A DNA stretch of 5,253 nt from W2P13-069 sp963590525. GTDB lineage: Bacteria; Actinomycetota; Coriobacteriia; Coriobacteriales; QAMH01. The DNA lies in NCBI GenBank assembly GCA_963590525.1, contig CAVAPV010000076.1:1-5253 (forward strand), given 5' to 3'. Shown piece after piece: positions 1 through 5,156 of the stretch. The notes under the pieces are model-generated. The model made no database searches. It was not told the DNA's origin and saw only the letters and a program-made list of their open reading frames with translations. A program made the position numbers and the translations under genes. Position 1 is the stretch's first letter. Every line of letters begins with the position of its first letter.

Positions 1-1581
1 GTGCTCGTGGGTGCTACCGGCAGCGGCAAGACGACGCTCATGCGCTGCGCCGTGCCCGCGCTGCAGCCCGCTGGTACCCGTAGCGGCAGCGTGCTGCTTT
101 CGGGAACGCCTATCGATCAGCTGCCCGCTACCCAAGCAGCGGCAGCCGTGGGCTACGTGGCGCAAAATCCAGACGCGCAGATCGTATGCGACACCGTGTG
201 GCATCAATTGGCCTTTGGCTTGGAGAACCTGGGCGTACCGCAGCAGGAGATGCGCCGCATCGTTGCAGAGCTGAGCCATTTTTTGGGCATAGCGGGTTGG
301 TTTCGCAAGAAGACGAGCGAGCTTTCTGGCGGGCAGCGCCAGCTGCTCAACCTGGCCAGCGTGCTGGTGATGAAGCCGCGCGTGCTGCTGCTGGACGAGC
401 CTGTCTCTATGCTCGACCCCGTCGCGCAAAAGGATTTCATGCACACGCTGCAGCGCCTCAATACAGAGCTGGGCCTTACGGTGGTGGTGTCGACGCATTC
501 GCCGCTGGGTTTTGTCCCGTATGCGACGCGCTTCTTTGAGCTCAAAGACGGGGCAGTGAGCCTCGCGGACCGCGACGACGTCATCGCCGGGCGCGTGGGT
601 TTGGGGAGCCTTGGGGGTCTTGGGCAAAATGATGCCGCCAAGGACAGCAGCCTAACGCGCGCAGCTAGCAACGCGCGCAAGGCCTCCCCCACGCCCACCG
701 CTGCCATAACCATAAGCGACGTCTACCTGCGCTACAGCAAGGGCGCAGATTTTGTCCTGCGCGGCATGGACCTGGGTGTGCGACGCGGCAGCATCCACGC
801 AGTGATCGGCGGCAACGGCTGCGGAAAGAGCACCCTGCTGCGCGCTGTTGCCGGGCTTATGAAGCCGGAGCGCGGCAAGCTCAAGAACGCGCTGAGCACG
901 CGCCAAGCGCTGCTGCCGCAAGACCCCAAGGCGCTCTTTGTGCGCGACAGCGTGCTAGAGGAGCTGCAGGAGTGGCAACGCGCTTGCGGCTACAGCGACG
1001 CCGCTATCAACGCAGCTCTGCAACGCTGCGGCTTAAAAGGGCGGGCAGATCTGCACCCGTACGATCTCTCTGGCGGCCAGCAGCAGCTGCTTGCCCTGGC
1101 AAAGCTCACGCTCACAGACCCGGACCTGCTCTTGCTAGACGAGCCTACCAAGGGCTTGGACCCCGCTGCGCGCATGCATGTAGCGCACGAGTTGCAGCGC
1201 TTGCGCGATGAGGGCCGCACAGTGGTGCTGGTCACGCACGACCTAGCCTTTGCAAGCGCCGTTGCCGATGAGGTGAGCCTGCTCTTTGACGGGCAGATGG
1301 CCTGCACTCAACCTGCAAGCGAGTTCTTTGCCGGCAGCATCTTTTACCGCCCGGATCACGATGCGTTCTTAATCGCCTGGGAGCGCGAGCGCAGAGGTGC
1401 AGACGGCAGCAGCACCGAGGGCGAGCCCGGATGCGAGGACGACGGCAAACCCACGAACGCCAGCGCGAAACGCGAACCTGAGTCCGGACGCAGTGCTGTC
1501 GATGAGTGCGGCGAGGGGCGCGAGCCCGGCGATACCACAGCCGCCCCCAACCTCCAGCAAGAAGAAAGCCCCAGCCGATGA
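1..1581 (+). CDS. ECF transporter energy-coupling ATPase, two fused ABC domains (5' partial)
   Basis: This is the ATPase subunit of an energy-coupling factor importer, working on the cytoplasmic face with a T component and the S component encoded next. Two complete ABC domains lie in one chain. Numbering from the window edge, domain 1 has Walker A GATGSGKT (4-11), Q-loop Q55, signature LSGGQ (108-112), Walker B with catalytic E133, and switch H166. Domain 2 has Walker A GGNGCGKST (270-278), Q307, LSGGQ (356-360), Walker B ending D380-E381, and H413. All catalytic motifs look intact in both halves. Walker A normally lies about 35-40 residues in, so the true start is upstream and the GTG at base 1 is just an internal valine codon. 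A linker at about 190-235 joins the domains. Residues from about 465 to 526 form a hydrophilic, probably disordered tail rich in E, G, S and A. The stop overlaps the next start as ATGA, indicating translational coupling. The family call is secure; the substrate is not shown. Confidence 0.93.
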   Translation: MLVGATGSGKTTLMRCAVPALQPAGTRSGSVLLSGTPIDQLPATQAAAAVGYVAQNPDAQIVCDTVWHQLAFGLENLGVPQQEMRRIVAELSHFLGIAGWFRKKTSELSGGQRQLLNLASVLVMKPRVLLLDEPVSMLDPVAQKDFMHTLQRLNTELGLTVVVSTHSPLGFVPYATRFFELKDGAVSLADRDDVIAGRVGLGSLGGLGQNDAAKDSSLTRAASNARKASPTPTAAITISDVYLRYSKGADFVLRGMDLGVRRGSIHAVIGGNGCGKSTLLRAVAGLMKPERGKLKNALSTRQALLPQDPKALFVRDSVLEELQEWQRACGYSDAAINAALQRCGLKGRADLHPYDLSGGQQQLLALAKLTLTDPDLLLLDEPTKGLDPAARMHVAHELQRLRDEGRTVVLVTHDLAFASAVADEVSLLFDGQMACTQPASEFFAGSIFYRPDHDAFLIAWERERRGADGSSTEGEPGCEDDGKPTNASAKREPESGRSAVDECGEGREPGDTTAAPNLQQEESPSR

Positions 1582-2276
1582 ATGCGGCCCGTATCCCGCA
1601 GCACCCTGAAGCGCCGGTCTTGGTCTTGGTTCCAGCAGCCCTGGCGCTCTGCGCGTTTTTCCAGGTTGAGCAGGCGGCGCTGCTGAGCATTGCCGTTGCC
1701 GTGCTGAGCATCGTCGTCTTTATGGGCGGATGGGAGGCCAGCAAGCCCGGCTTGCGACAGGTGATGCCCACGGTGGTGCTGGCGGCGCTGGCAGCGGCAG
1801 GGCGCGTGCTGTTTGCACCCATCCCAGATTTCAAACCCGTGAGCGCCATCTGCATCATCGCGGGCGTGGTCTTTGGGCGGCGCAGCGGGTTTATGACCGG
1901 CGCCCTTGCGGCCGTGGTGAGCAACTTCTTCTTTGGGCAGGGCCCATGGACGCCGTGGCAGATGTACAGCTGGGGGCTTTTGGGCTATCTGGCCGGCACG
2001 CTCAACGACCACGGTGTCTTTGCCAAGCATCCCAATCTGCTCTATGCGTACGGCTTTCTCTCGCCGCTACTTTACGGCCTCTTTATGAACGGCTGGTATA
2101 TCATCGGCTATATTCGCCCGCTTGAGCCTGCAACCGTGCTCACGGCCTTTGCGCTGGGCTTGCCGCTTGACGCCATCCATTGCGTGGCGACGCTGTTCTT
2201 CTTGCTGCTGCTGTACAGGCCGTGGTGCCGTAAGCTGCAGCGCATCCGCCGCAAATACGAGCTGCGGTATGGTTAG
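1578..2276 (+). CDS. ECF transporter S component (substrate-binding membrane subunit)
   Basis: This 232-residue, very hydrophobic protein is the likely substrate-capture subunit of the ECF importer. I chose ATG 1578 because it overlaps the ATPase stop as ATGA and sits 9 bases after a weak purine-rich site (GAAGAAAG, 1561-1568). The frame is open further upstream, but that stretch is Arg/Pro-rich and is a shadow of the ATPase tail. Hydrophobic segments lie at about 13-29, 33-50, 62-80, 88-118, 127-142, 155-178 and 186-213, which fits the roughly six-helix S-component fold. Residues 98-140 carry FGRRSGF, then SNFFFGQGPWTPWQM, then GLLGYLAG. I recall this pattern from a group of ECF S components encoded beside fused ATPases (the ECF_trnsprt, PF12822-like group). 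Some relatives are linked with cobalamin uptake, but that specificity is only a guess here. The tail after residue 213 is strongly basic, consistent with a cytoplasmic C-terminus. Confidence 0.88.
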   Translation: MNAARIPQHPEAPVLVLVPAALALCAFFQVEQAALLSIAVAVLSIVVFMGGWEASKPGLRQVMPTVVLAALAAAGRVLFAPIPDFKPVSAICIIAGVVFGRRSGFMTGALAAVVSNFFFGQGPWTPWQMYSWGLLGYLAGTLNDHGVFAKHPNLLYAYGFLSPLLYGLFMNGWYIIGYIRPLEPATVLTAFALGLPLDAIHCVATLFFLLLLYRPWCRKLQRIRRKYELRYG

Positions 2277-2310
2277 AGAAACGACAGACAATATCGGCAC
2301 AAATAAAGCG

Positions 2311-2392
2311 TGTCATCCCAAGTAGAGCGGCCGAAAGGCCGCGGAGTCGAGGGATCTAGTCGCGGCTCAAATGGGTTTTCGTAACCAATATG
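2311..2392 (+). repeat. Palindromic intergenic repeat, type 1, copy A
   Basis: The core is a perfect 6-bp stem with a GNRA-type loop, GCGGCC-GAAA-GGCCGC (2327-2342). It is nested inside ATCCC (2315-2319) pairing with GGGAT (2351-2355). The flank continues as GAGTCGAGGGATCTAG and then a CGTAACCA box (2381-2388). The same unit recurs at 4769-4847 in direct orientation and at 4986-5070 inverted. It lies 35 bases after the S-component stop and could help end transcription of the ECF operon, but there is no T-run after the stem, so a terminator role is uncertain. Confidence 0.8.
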
Positions 2393-2404
2393 CCGCGCGC
2401 AACG

Positions 2405-2446
2405 CCTTGCAACCTAGCGGGCTGGCAATGCCAGCCCCTACGTGGT
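2405..2446 (+). repeat. Palindromic intergenic repeat, type 2, copy A
   Basis: A perfect 8-bp inverted repeat with a three-base loop, GGGCTGGC-AAT-GCCAGCCC (2419-2437). It is preceded by CCTTGCAACCTA and followed by CTACGTG. It matches the copy at 4681-4745 and a truncated copy at 4941-4978. The loop base differs between copies (AAT against AGT) while both arms are preserved. Confidence 0.82.
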
Positions 2447-2570
2447 TATGCGTCTCACAGCAGATCGCAGCATCACGCAACCTGAGGGCCGCCGTACGCA
2501 GACGTTTTCGGTGATCCGATGTTCGCAGGTGCACACTGCATGCAAGACAATGAGAGTTCGCTGGTGCACG

Positions 2571-2645
2571 TAGGGCGGGCACTGCCCGCCCGGTCGCAGC
2601 GCCAGCTGCGACGTAATAGGGCGTGCCGTCAGGCACAACTGCCCT
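2571..2645 (+). repeat. Palindromic intergenic repeat, type 3 (three tandem hairpins), copy A
   Basis: Three hairpins follow one another: GGGCGGGC-ACT-GCCCGCCC (2573-2591), GTCGCAGC-GCCA-GCTGCGAC (2593-2612) and GTGCC-GTCA-GGCAC (2623-2636). The last is flanked by a possible outer stem, AGGGC (2618-2622) with GCCCT (2641-2645). The unit recurs at 4848-4918. The bases just before it (TGGTGCACGTAG) are the reverse complement of the sequence that follows type 2 copy B, so the repeat units appear to share a flank in opposite orientation. Confidence 0.82.
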
Positions 2646-2785
2646 GAGCACTACAAAAACCTACGCCAAGATGCTCGACAAGTGGTGGGATTAGGGCTGG
2701 GCGCCTACAGATCTATTGGAGTGTGGGCTTTGAGATGCTGTCCGTCACCTCACCGTTTCTTCTGATGTTTTGGGTAGCTGTAGTA
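2646..2785. other. Intergenic stretch without a supported gene
   Basis: No gene is supported here. On the + strand, a short open run from about 2650 to the TAG at 2692-2694 reads TTKTYAKMLDKWWD, which has the look of a real protein C-terminus. It has no start of its own, because a repeat and an in-frame stop at 2617 lie just upstream, so at most it is a degraded 3' remnant. From about 2740 onward the DNA becomes AT-rich, leading into the promoter region of the next operon. Confidence 0.4.
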
Positions 2786-2834
2786 TTGTAAAATGCTTTG
2801 ATATTCCTCTATAACCAAAAAATATGGTTATAAT
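2786..2834 (+). promoter_or_regulatory. Predicted promoter region of the ATPase-effector operon
   Basis: Two overlapping sigma-70-type readings are possible. One is TTGTAA (2786-2791), an 18-base spacer and TATAAC (2810-2815). The other uses the consensus -10 box TATAAT (2829-2834), whose -35 region at normal spacing is poor. A further TTGATA at 2798-2803 is 25 bases from TATAAT, which is too far. The region is much more AT-rich than the rest of the intergenic DNA. Which box is used cannot be decided from sequence. Confidence 0.5.
2810..2832. promoter_or_regulatory. Perfect dyad, candidate operator: TATAACCA-N7-TGGTTATA
   Basis: The two 8-base arms (2810-2817 and 2825-2832) are exact reverse complements separated by seven AT-only bases. 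The dyad overlaps both candidate -10 boxes, and its right edge is 25 bases from the start codon of the downstream ATPase. A dimeric repressor binding here would block transcription. There is no T-run, and the arms are AT-rich, so an intrinsic terminator is unlikely. No regulator gene is visible in the window. Confidence 0.5.
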
Positions 2835-2844
2835 AGAATTCTCT

Positions 2845-2852
2845 AGAGGAGG
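2845..2852 (+). promoter_or_regulatory. Strong ribosome binding site AGAGGAGG
   Basis: A near-complete Shine-Dalgarno sequence lies five bases before ATG 2858. It fixes the start of the ATPase gene and is far stronger than the sites seen for the other genes in the window. Confidence 0.85.
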
Positions 2853-2857
2853 CTGAT

Positions 2858-4075
2858 ATGAAACTGCTCAAAATAAGAGTCGATGGCGCCCTCCTATTCA
2901 AGGACCGACGCTTCGAGCTTGACTTTATCGCTTCGGATCGTGTTCCCCGTGATGAGGAAGGCAATATCGCGGATGTTGCCTTTGTACCTGGGAGCTTGTC
3001 GGTGTACACGCAAAACGTTATGGGCTTTGTAGGAGTCAACGCATCGGGCAAAACAACAGCTCTAAATCTCATTAGGTGGGTGCTTGGTTATTTGACAGGC
3101 ACTTATTCAATGCGCAGCATTATTGCCATTACGGACTGCTACGGAAAACTCGATAAGGATGTTTCCATATCGTGCGTTTTTGTTGAGTCTGATAAATGCT
3201 ATCTCATAGAGTCAAAGCTAAAGCATTCTTCAGGACACGTGGATGACTCTCGCTTTGGGGAGCAAGAAGACACCTTTGCATTTGATGAAGAGACGCTATG
3301 GCAGCTGCCCGTGTACAAGGTGTCACGAAAATTAGCAGCCGATGTCGACTTGTTTAAGCAACGGGCAGAGCTGTTTATGCGTCGCAATGGAAGTGACGGA
3401 GACGGGAAAGTGCTTGATGAGGCCCGTCGAACTTTCTTGGGCGATGATATGTCCATTGTCTCGATGGTGACCAAAAGAAAGACTGTTTCCGTTGAGTCGC
3501 CAGAGCGTTCTCTGCTGCCCGCCAGCTTGCCGACGCCTGTCGTACAAGCTTTTGATGCTAGCGTGGAATATCTTAAGTGGAATTCTAAAAACCAGGTCTT
3601 TCACCTAAAGTTCAAAGATGAGTCGTCAGAGAGAGTTTTGAGCTCCACAATGGCGAAGAGGGTTTTGTCCAATGGAACCGTTTTGGGCACAGAGCTTGTC
3701 GAAAGGGCTATCGAGACGCTAAATAATGGCGGCTATCTGATTATCGATGAGATGGAGACAGGGCTGAATCGGTCGCTTGCAGGCACTGTTATCGGGCTCT
3801 TTGCCTCTCCTGCTACAAATCCTAAGGGCGCCACGCTGTTGTTTACTACACACTATCCAGAGCTTCTCGATATGCTTCGCAGAAAGGACAACGTCTATGT
3901 CTTGATTCGAGACGACACCTGCAAGACCGAGCTTGTGAGGTACTCGGACCAAATCAAGCGCATCGAGAACAAGAAGAGCGAAGTGATAATCAATAATGTC
4001 ATAAAGGGATCTATGCCCAAGTATCCCGATGTCCAAGCTATGCGCGATTATGTTTGCGAGCATGTTCATGGATAG
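2858..4075 (+). CDS. AAA/ABC-type ATPase of a putative two-gene defence module
   Basis: This 405-residue soluble protein belongs to the broad AAA_15/AAA_21, OLD-like group of ABC-class ATPases. The start is set by AGAGGAGG at 2845-2852. The N-terminus (MKLLKIRVDGALLFKD) is the usual beta-strand opening. Walker A is GVNASGKT (59-66). Residues 100-290 form the inserted middle region. RVLSNGT (268-274) fits the LSxGT-type signature of this group. Walker B is GYLIIDEME (292-300) with D297 and E298, and a His switch lies in FTTHYPE (H332). No membrane segment or signal peptide is seen, and there is no TOPRIM or HNH nuclease domain after the ATPase core, so any effector activity should reside in the partner. 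The next gene starts within its last codons. Base composition is clearly lower in GC than the ECF genes, suggesting a separate origin. Relatives that I recall occur widely in Firmicutes beside a small hypothetical gene. An anti-phage role is inferred from architecture, as in AbiL, PARIS and OLD systems. Confidence 0.85.
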   Translation: MKLLKIRVDGALLFKDRRFELDFIASDRVPRDEEGNIADVAFVPGSLSVYTQNVMGFVGVNASGKTTALNLIRWVLGYLTGTYSMRSIIAITDCYGKLDKDVSISCVFVESDKCYLIESKLKHSSGHVDDSRFGEQEDTFAFDEETLWQLPVYKVSRKLAADVDLFKQRAELFMRRNGSDGDGKVLDEARRTFLGDDMSIVSMVTKRKTVSVESPERSLLPASLPTPVVQAFDASVEYLKWNSKNQVFHLKFKDESSERVLSSTMAKRVLSNGTVLGTELVERAIETLNNGGYLIIDEMETGLNRSLAGTVIGLFASPATNPKGATLLFTTHYPELLDMLRRKDNVYVLIRDDTCKTELVRYSDQIKRIENKKSEVIINNVIKGSMPKYPDVQAMRDYVCEHVHG

Positions 4076-4652
4076 CGAGGCAAAGCATCTCTTGATGAAT
4101 CGCTTTGTCCTCTTTAGCTGCGAGGGAGCGGCAGAGGGTGCGGTGATCCAATCGCTCTATGACAATGACCTGATGATTGTTCCCCATAATCGCGTGGTAA
4201 AAGATGCTGTCATGGTGAACCGTCCTTATACGAGGATTCGAAAAGCAGCAGACATTGCAGAGCAATACTTCACGATGAGCTATGAGGCTGAGGGTGCAGA
4301 GGGTTTGCTTATTGCCAGAGTCGTGGATAGTCGGTCTCCAAAATTCGAGCTGCCTAAAAGAAAACAGAACGGCACGAAAGTTCTGAGCTTCTTCACGCGG
4401 CCCGAGATTGAGATGCTTGTGATTCATAGGGAAGGAGCTTATTTGGACTGGCAGAATGCATCGCGCAAAGACAGGCAGCTTAAGCCGTCGGATTATTGCA
4501 AGGGCGTGCTCGATTTTGGCGACGTCAAATCAATGGAATTTCTGAAAAGCTATTGGGCTGATTCAGAAAGTTTGGTCAGAGCAATCAAAGCACATGCCCA
4601 AAAGGTGCAGAGAGGTCCAAAAGAGCTATTACTAGCCGATTTGCTGAGGTGA
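4068..4652 (+). CDS. Small partner/effector protein, divergent TOPRIM-like (RloB/AbiLii-like) candidate
   Basis: This 194-residue soluble protein is coupled to the ATPase gene. I chose ATG 4068, which overlaps the ATPase stop by eight bases and has a weak GCGAG seven bases upstream. ATG 4095 (185 residues, starting MNRFVLFSCEG) and ATG 4029 (207 residues) are alternatives. Numbering from 4068, a hydrophobic strand leads into CEGAAEG (E19, G20, E23), which resembles the first TOPRIM motif of RloB/AbiLii-type proteins. A second strand gives LLIARVVDSRS (81-90). D87 could be the acidic residue, but the classical DxD is not intact (D-S-R). RPEIEMLVIHREG (111-123) resembles the conserved E-rich helix of RloB-like proteins. 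The C-terminus (about 152-194) is helical, ending ELLLADLLR. I recall similar tails in hypothetical proteins found next to this ATPase type. The fold and nuclease function are inference; the coding call and operon membership are firm. Confidence 0.8.
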   Translation: MDSEAKHLLMNRFVLFSCEGAAEGAVIQSLYDNDLMIVPHNRVVKDAVMVNRPYTRIRKAADIAEQYFTMSYEAEGAEGLLIARVVDSRSPKFELPKRKQNGTKVLSFFTRPEIEMLVIHREGAYLDWQNASRKDRQLKPSDYCKGVLDFGDVKSMEFLKSYWADSESLVRAIKAHAQKVQRGPKELLLADLLR

Positions 4653-4659
4653 GGGATTT

Positions 4660-4679
4660 AGCCCGCTAAGTGCGGGTTT
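4660..4679 (+). terminator. Weak intrinsic terminator after the ATPase-effector operon
   Basis: Eight bases after the stop, CCCGC (4662-4666) pairs with GCGGG (4672-4676) around a five-base loop, TAAGT. It is extended by G-U and A-U pairs and followed by only three T residues. The position directly after the stop supports a terminator; the short stem and T-run make it weak. Confidence 0.5.
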
Positions 4680-4680
4680 C

Positions 4681-4745
4681 ATGCCCTTGCAAGTCATTGC
4701 GACCTACACGGGCTGGCAGTGCCAGCCCCTACGTGCACCTGCGAG
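4681..4745 (+). repeat. Palindromic intergenic repeat, type 2, copy B
   Basis: A perfect 8-bp inverted repeat with a three-base loop, GGGCTGGC-AGT-GCCAGCCC (4710-4728). It is preceded by GCCCTTGCAAGTCATTGC and followed by CTACGTGCACCTGCGAG. The arms are identical to copy A at 2419-2437, and the left flank matches the truncated copy at 4941-4978. Confidence 0.82.
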
Positions 4746-4768
4746 TGAGATTAAGCCCTATCTTGATC

Positions 4769-4847
4769 TGTCATCCCGAGCGCAGTGAGCGCAGCGAACG
4801 GAGTCGAGGGATCTAGCAGCAGCTCAGATGGACTTGCGTAACCACAT
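4769..4847 (+). repeat. Palindromic intergenic repeat, type 1, copy B
   Basis: This is the same orientation and unit as copy A at 2311-2392: TCATCCC, then GAGTCGAGGGATCTAG (4801-4816), then a CGTAACCA box (4837-4844). The outer pairing ATCCC (4773-4777) with GGGAT (4808-4812) is kept. The inner GCGGCC hairpin of copies A and C is replaced by GCGCAGTGAGCGCAGCGAAC, so the centre is variable while the ends are conserved. Confidence 0.78.
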
Positions 4848-4918
4848 AGGGGCGGGCATTGCCCGCCCGGTCGCAGCGCCAGATGCGACGTATCGAGGGC
4901 GTGCCGTCAGGCACGCAG
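4848..4918 (+). repeat. Palindromic intergenic repeat, type 3 (three tandem hairpins), copy B
   Basis: This is the second copy of the hairpin triplet at 2571-2645. It contains GGGCGGGC-ATT-GCCCGCCC (4850-4868), then GTCGCA/TGCGAC around a loop (4870-4889, with one arm base changed from copy A), then a longer perfect stem, GCGTGCC-GTCA-GGCACGC (4899-4916). Here it directly abuts type 1 copy B, whereas in the first cluster a type 2 copy and about 125 other bases intervene. Confidence 0.8.
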
Positions 4919-4940
4919 GGCTCTTTGAGCGATGCAGGTA

Positions 4941-4978
4941 CTGTGCCCTTGCAAGCCACTGCAACCTAACGGGCTGGC
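4941..4978 (+). repeat. Palindromic intergenic repeat, type 2, truncated copy C
   Basis: The left flank and left arm match copy B (GCCCTTGCAAGCCACTGC, then GGGCTGGC at 4971-4978). The right arm is missing, and the sequence changes to GGGAGGCTACCC at the point where the inverted type 1 copy begins. This looks like a junction made by one repeat interrupting or recombining with another. Confidence 0.6.
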
Positions 4979-4985
4979 GGGAGGC

Positions 4986-5070
4986 TACCCTTATTCGATT
5001 ACGCAGCTATCTCTGAGTCGCGACCAGACTCCTCGACTGCGCGGCCTAACGGCCGCTGCACTCGGAGCAT
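4986..5070 (-). repeat. Palindromic intergenic repeat, type 1, inverted copy C
   Basis: Read on the - strand, this copy aligns along its length with copy A at 2311-2392. It shows the hairpin GCGGCC-TAAC-GGCCGC (5041-5056 on the + strand), then GCAGTCGAGGAGTCTGGTCGCG, which matches GGAGTCGAGGGATCTAGTCGCG in copy A. The stem is fully preserved while loop and flanks have drifted. It is inverted relative to copies A and B, so the ATPase-effector operon lies between inverted copies. Confidence 0.68.
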
Positions 5071-5156
5071 CACGAAACGAAAGTCAATCATTCACGGCTG
5101 TACAAAGTCTATCTGGGTAGGTTTGGCTGCGTCGCTGCCTTGCTTAACTTACGGGT

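Noticed and set aside
204..713. Long open frame on the - strand within the ATPase gene
   Set aside because: It lies antisense to intact ABC motifs in high-GC DNA, where long antisense frames are expected. Its translation is Ser/Arg-rich with no recognisable domain.
1506..1577. N-terminal extension of the S component from ATG 1506
   Set aside because: The added 24 residues are Arg/Pro-rich and overlap the ATPase tail. The ATGA overlap at 1578 is a more natural start.
1232..2030. Two overlapping - strand open frames across the ATPase/S-component junction
   Set aside because: They run antisense to two well-supported coupled genes, and the translations are Arg/Ala/Pro-rich without domain features.
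2327..2342. Intrinsic terminator of the ECF operon
   Set aside because: The GCGGCC-GAAA-GGCCGC stem is strong but is followed by GGAGTCGAGG rather than a T-run, and it belongs to a dispersed repeat. I kept it as a repeat.
2405..2645. CRISPR array
   Set aside because: The palindromic repeats are of three different kinds and are not evenly spaced with unique spacers, and no cas gene is present.
2367..2651. Small - strand open frames in the first repeat cluster
   Set aside because: They are translations of hairpin repeats, and no start signal or domain is visible.
4029..4067. Longer N-terminus for the partner protein from ATG 4029
   Set aside because: It would overlap the ATPase by 47 bases, has no ribosome binding site, and adds residues that look like an out-of-frame reading of the ATPase end.
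4828..5120. Two small + strand open frames of 62 codons in the second repeat cluster
   Set aside because: They run through palindromic repeats shared with the first cluster and have no ribosome binding site or protein-like composition.
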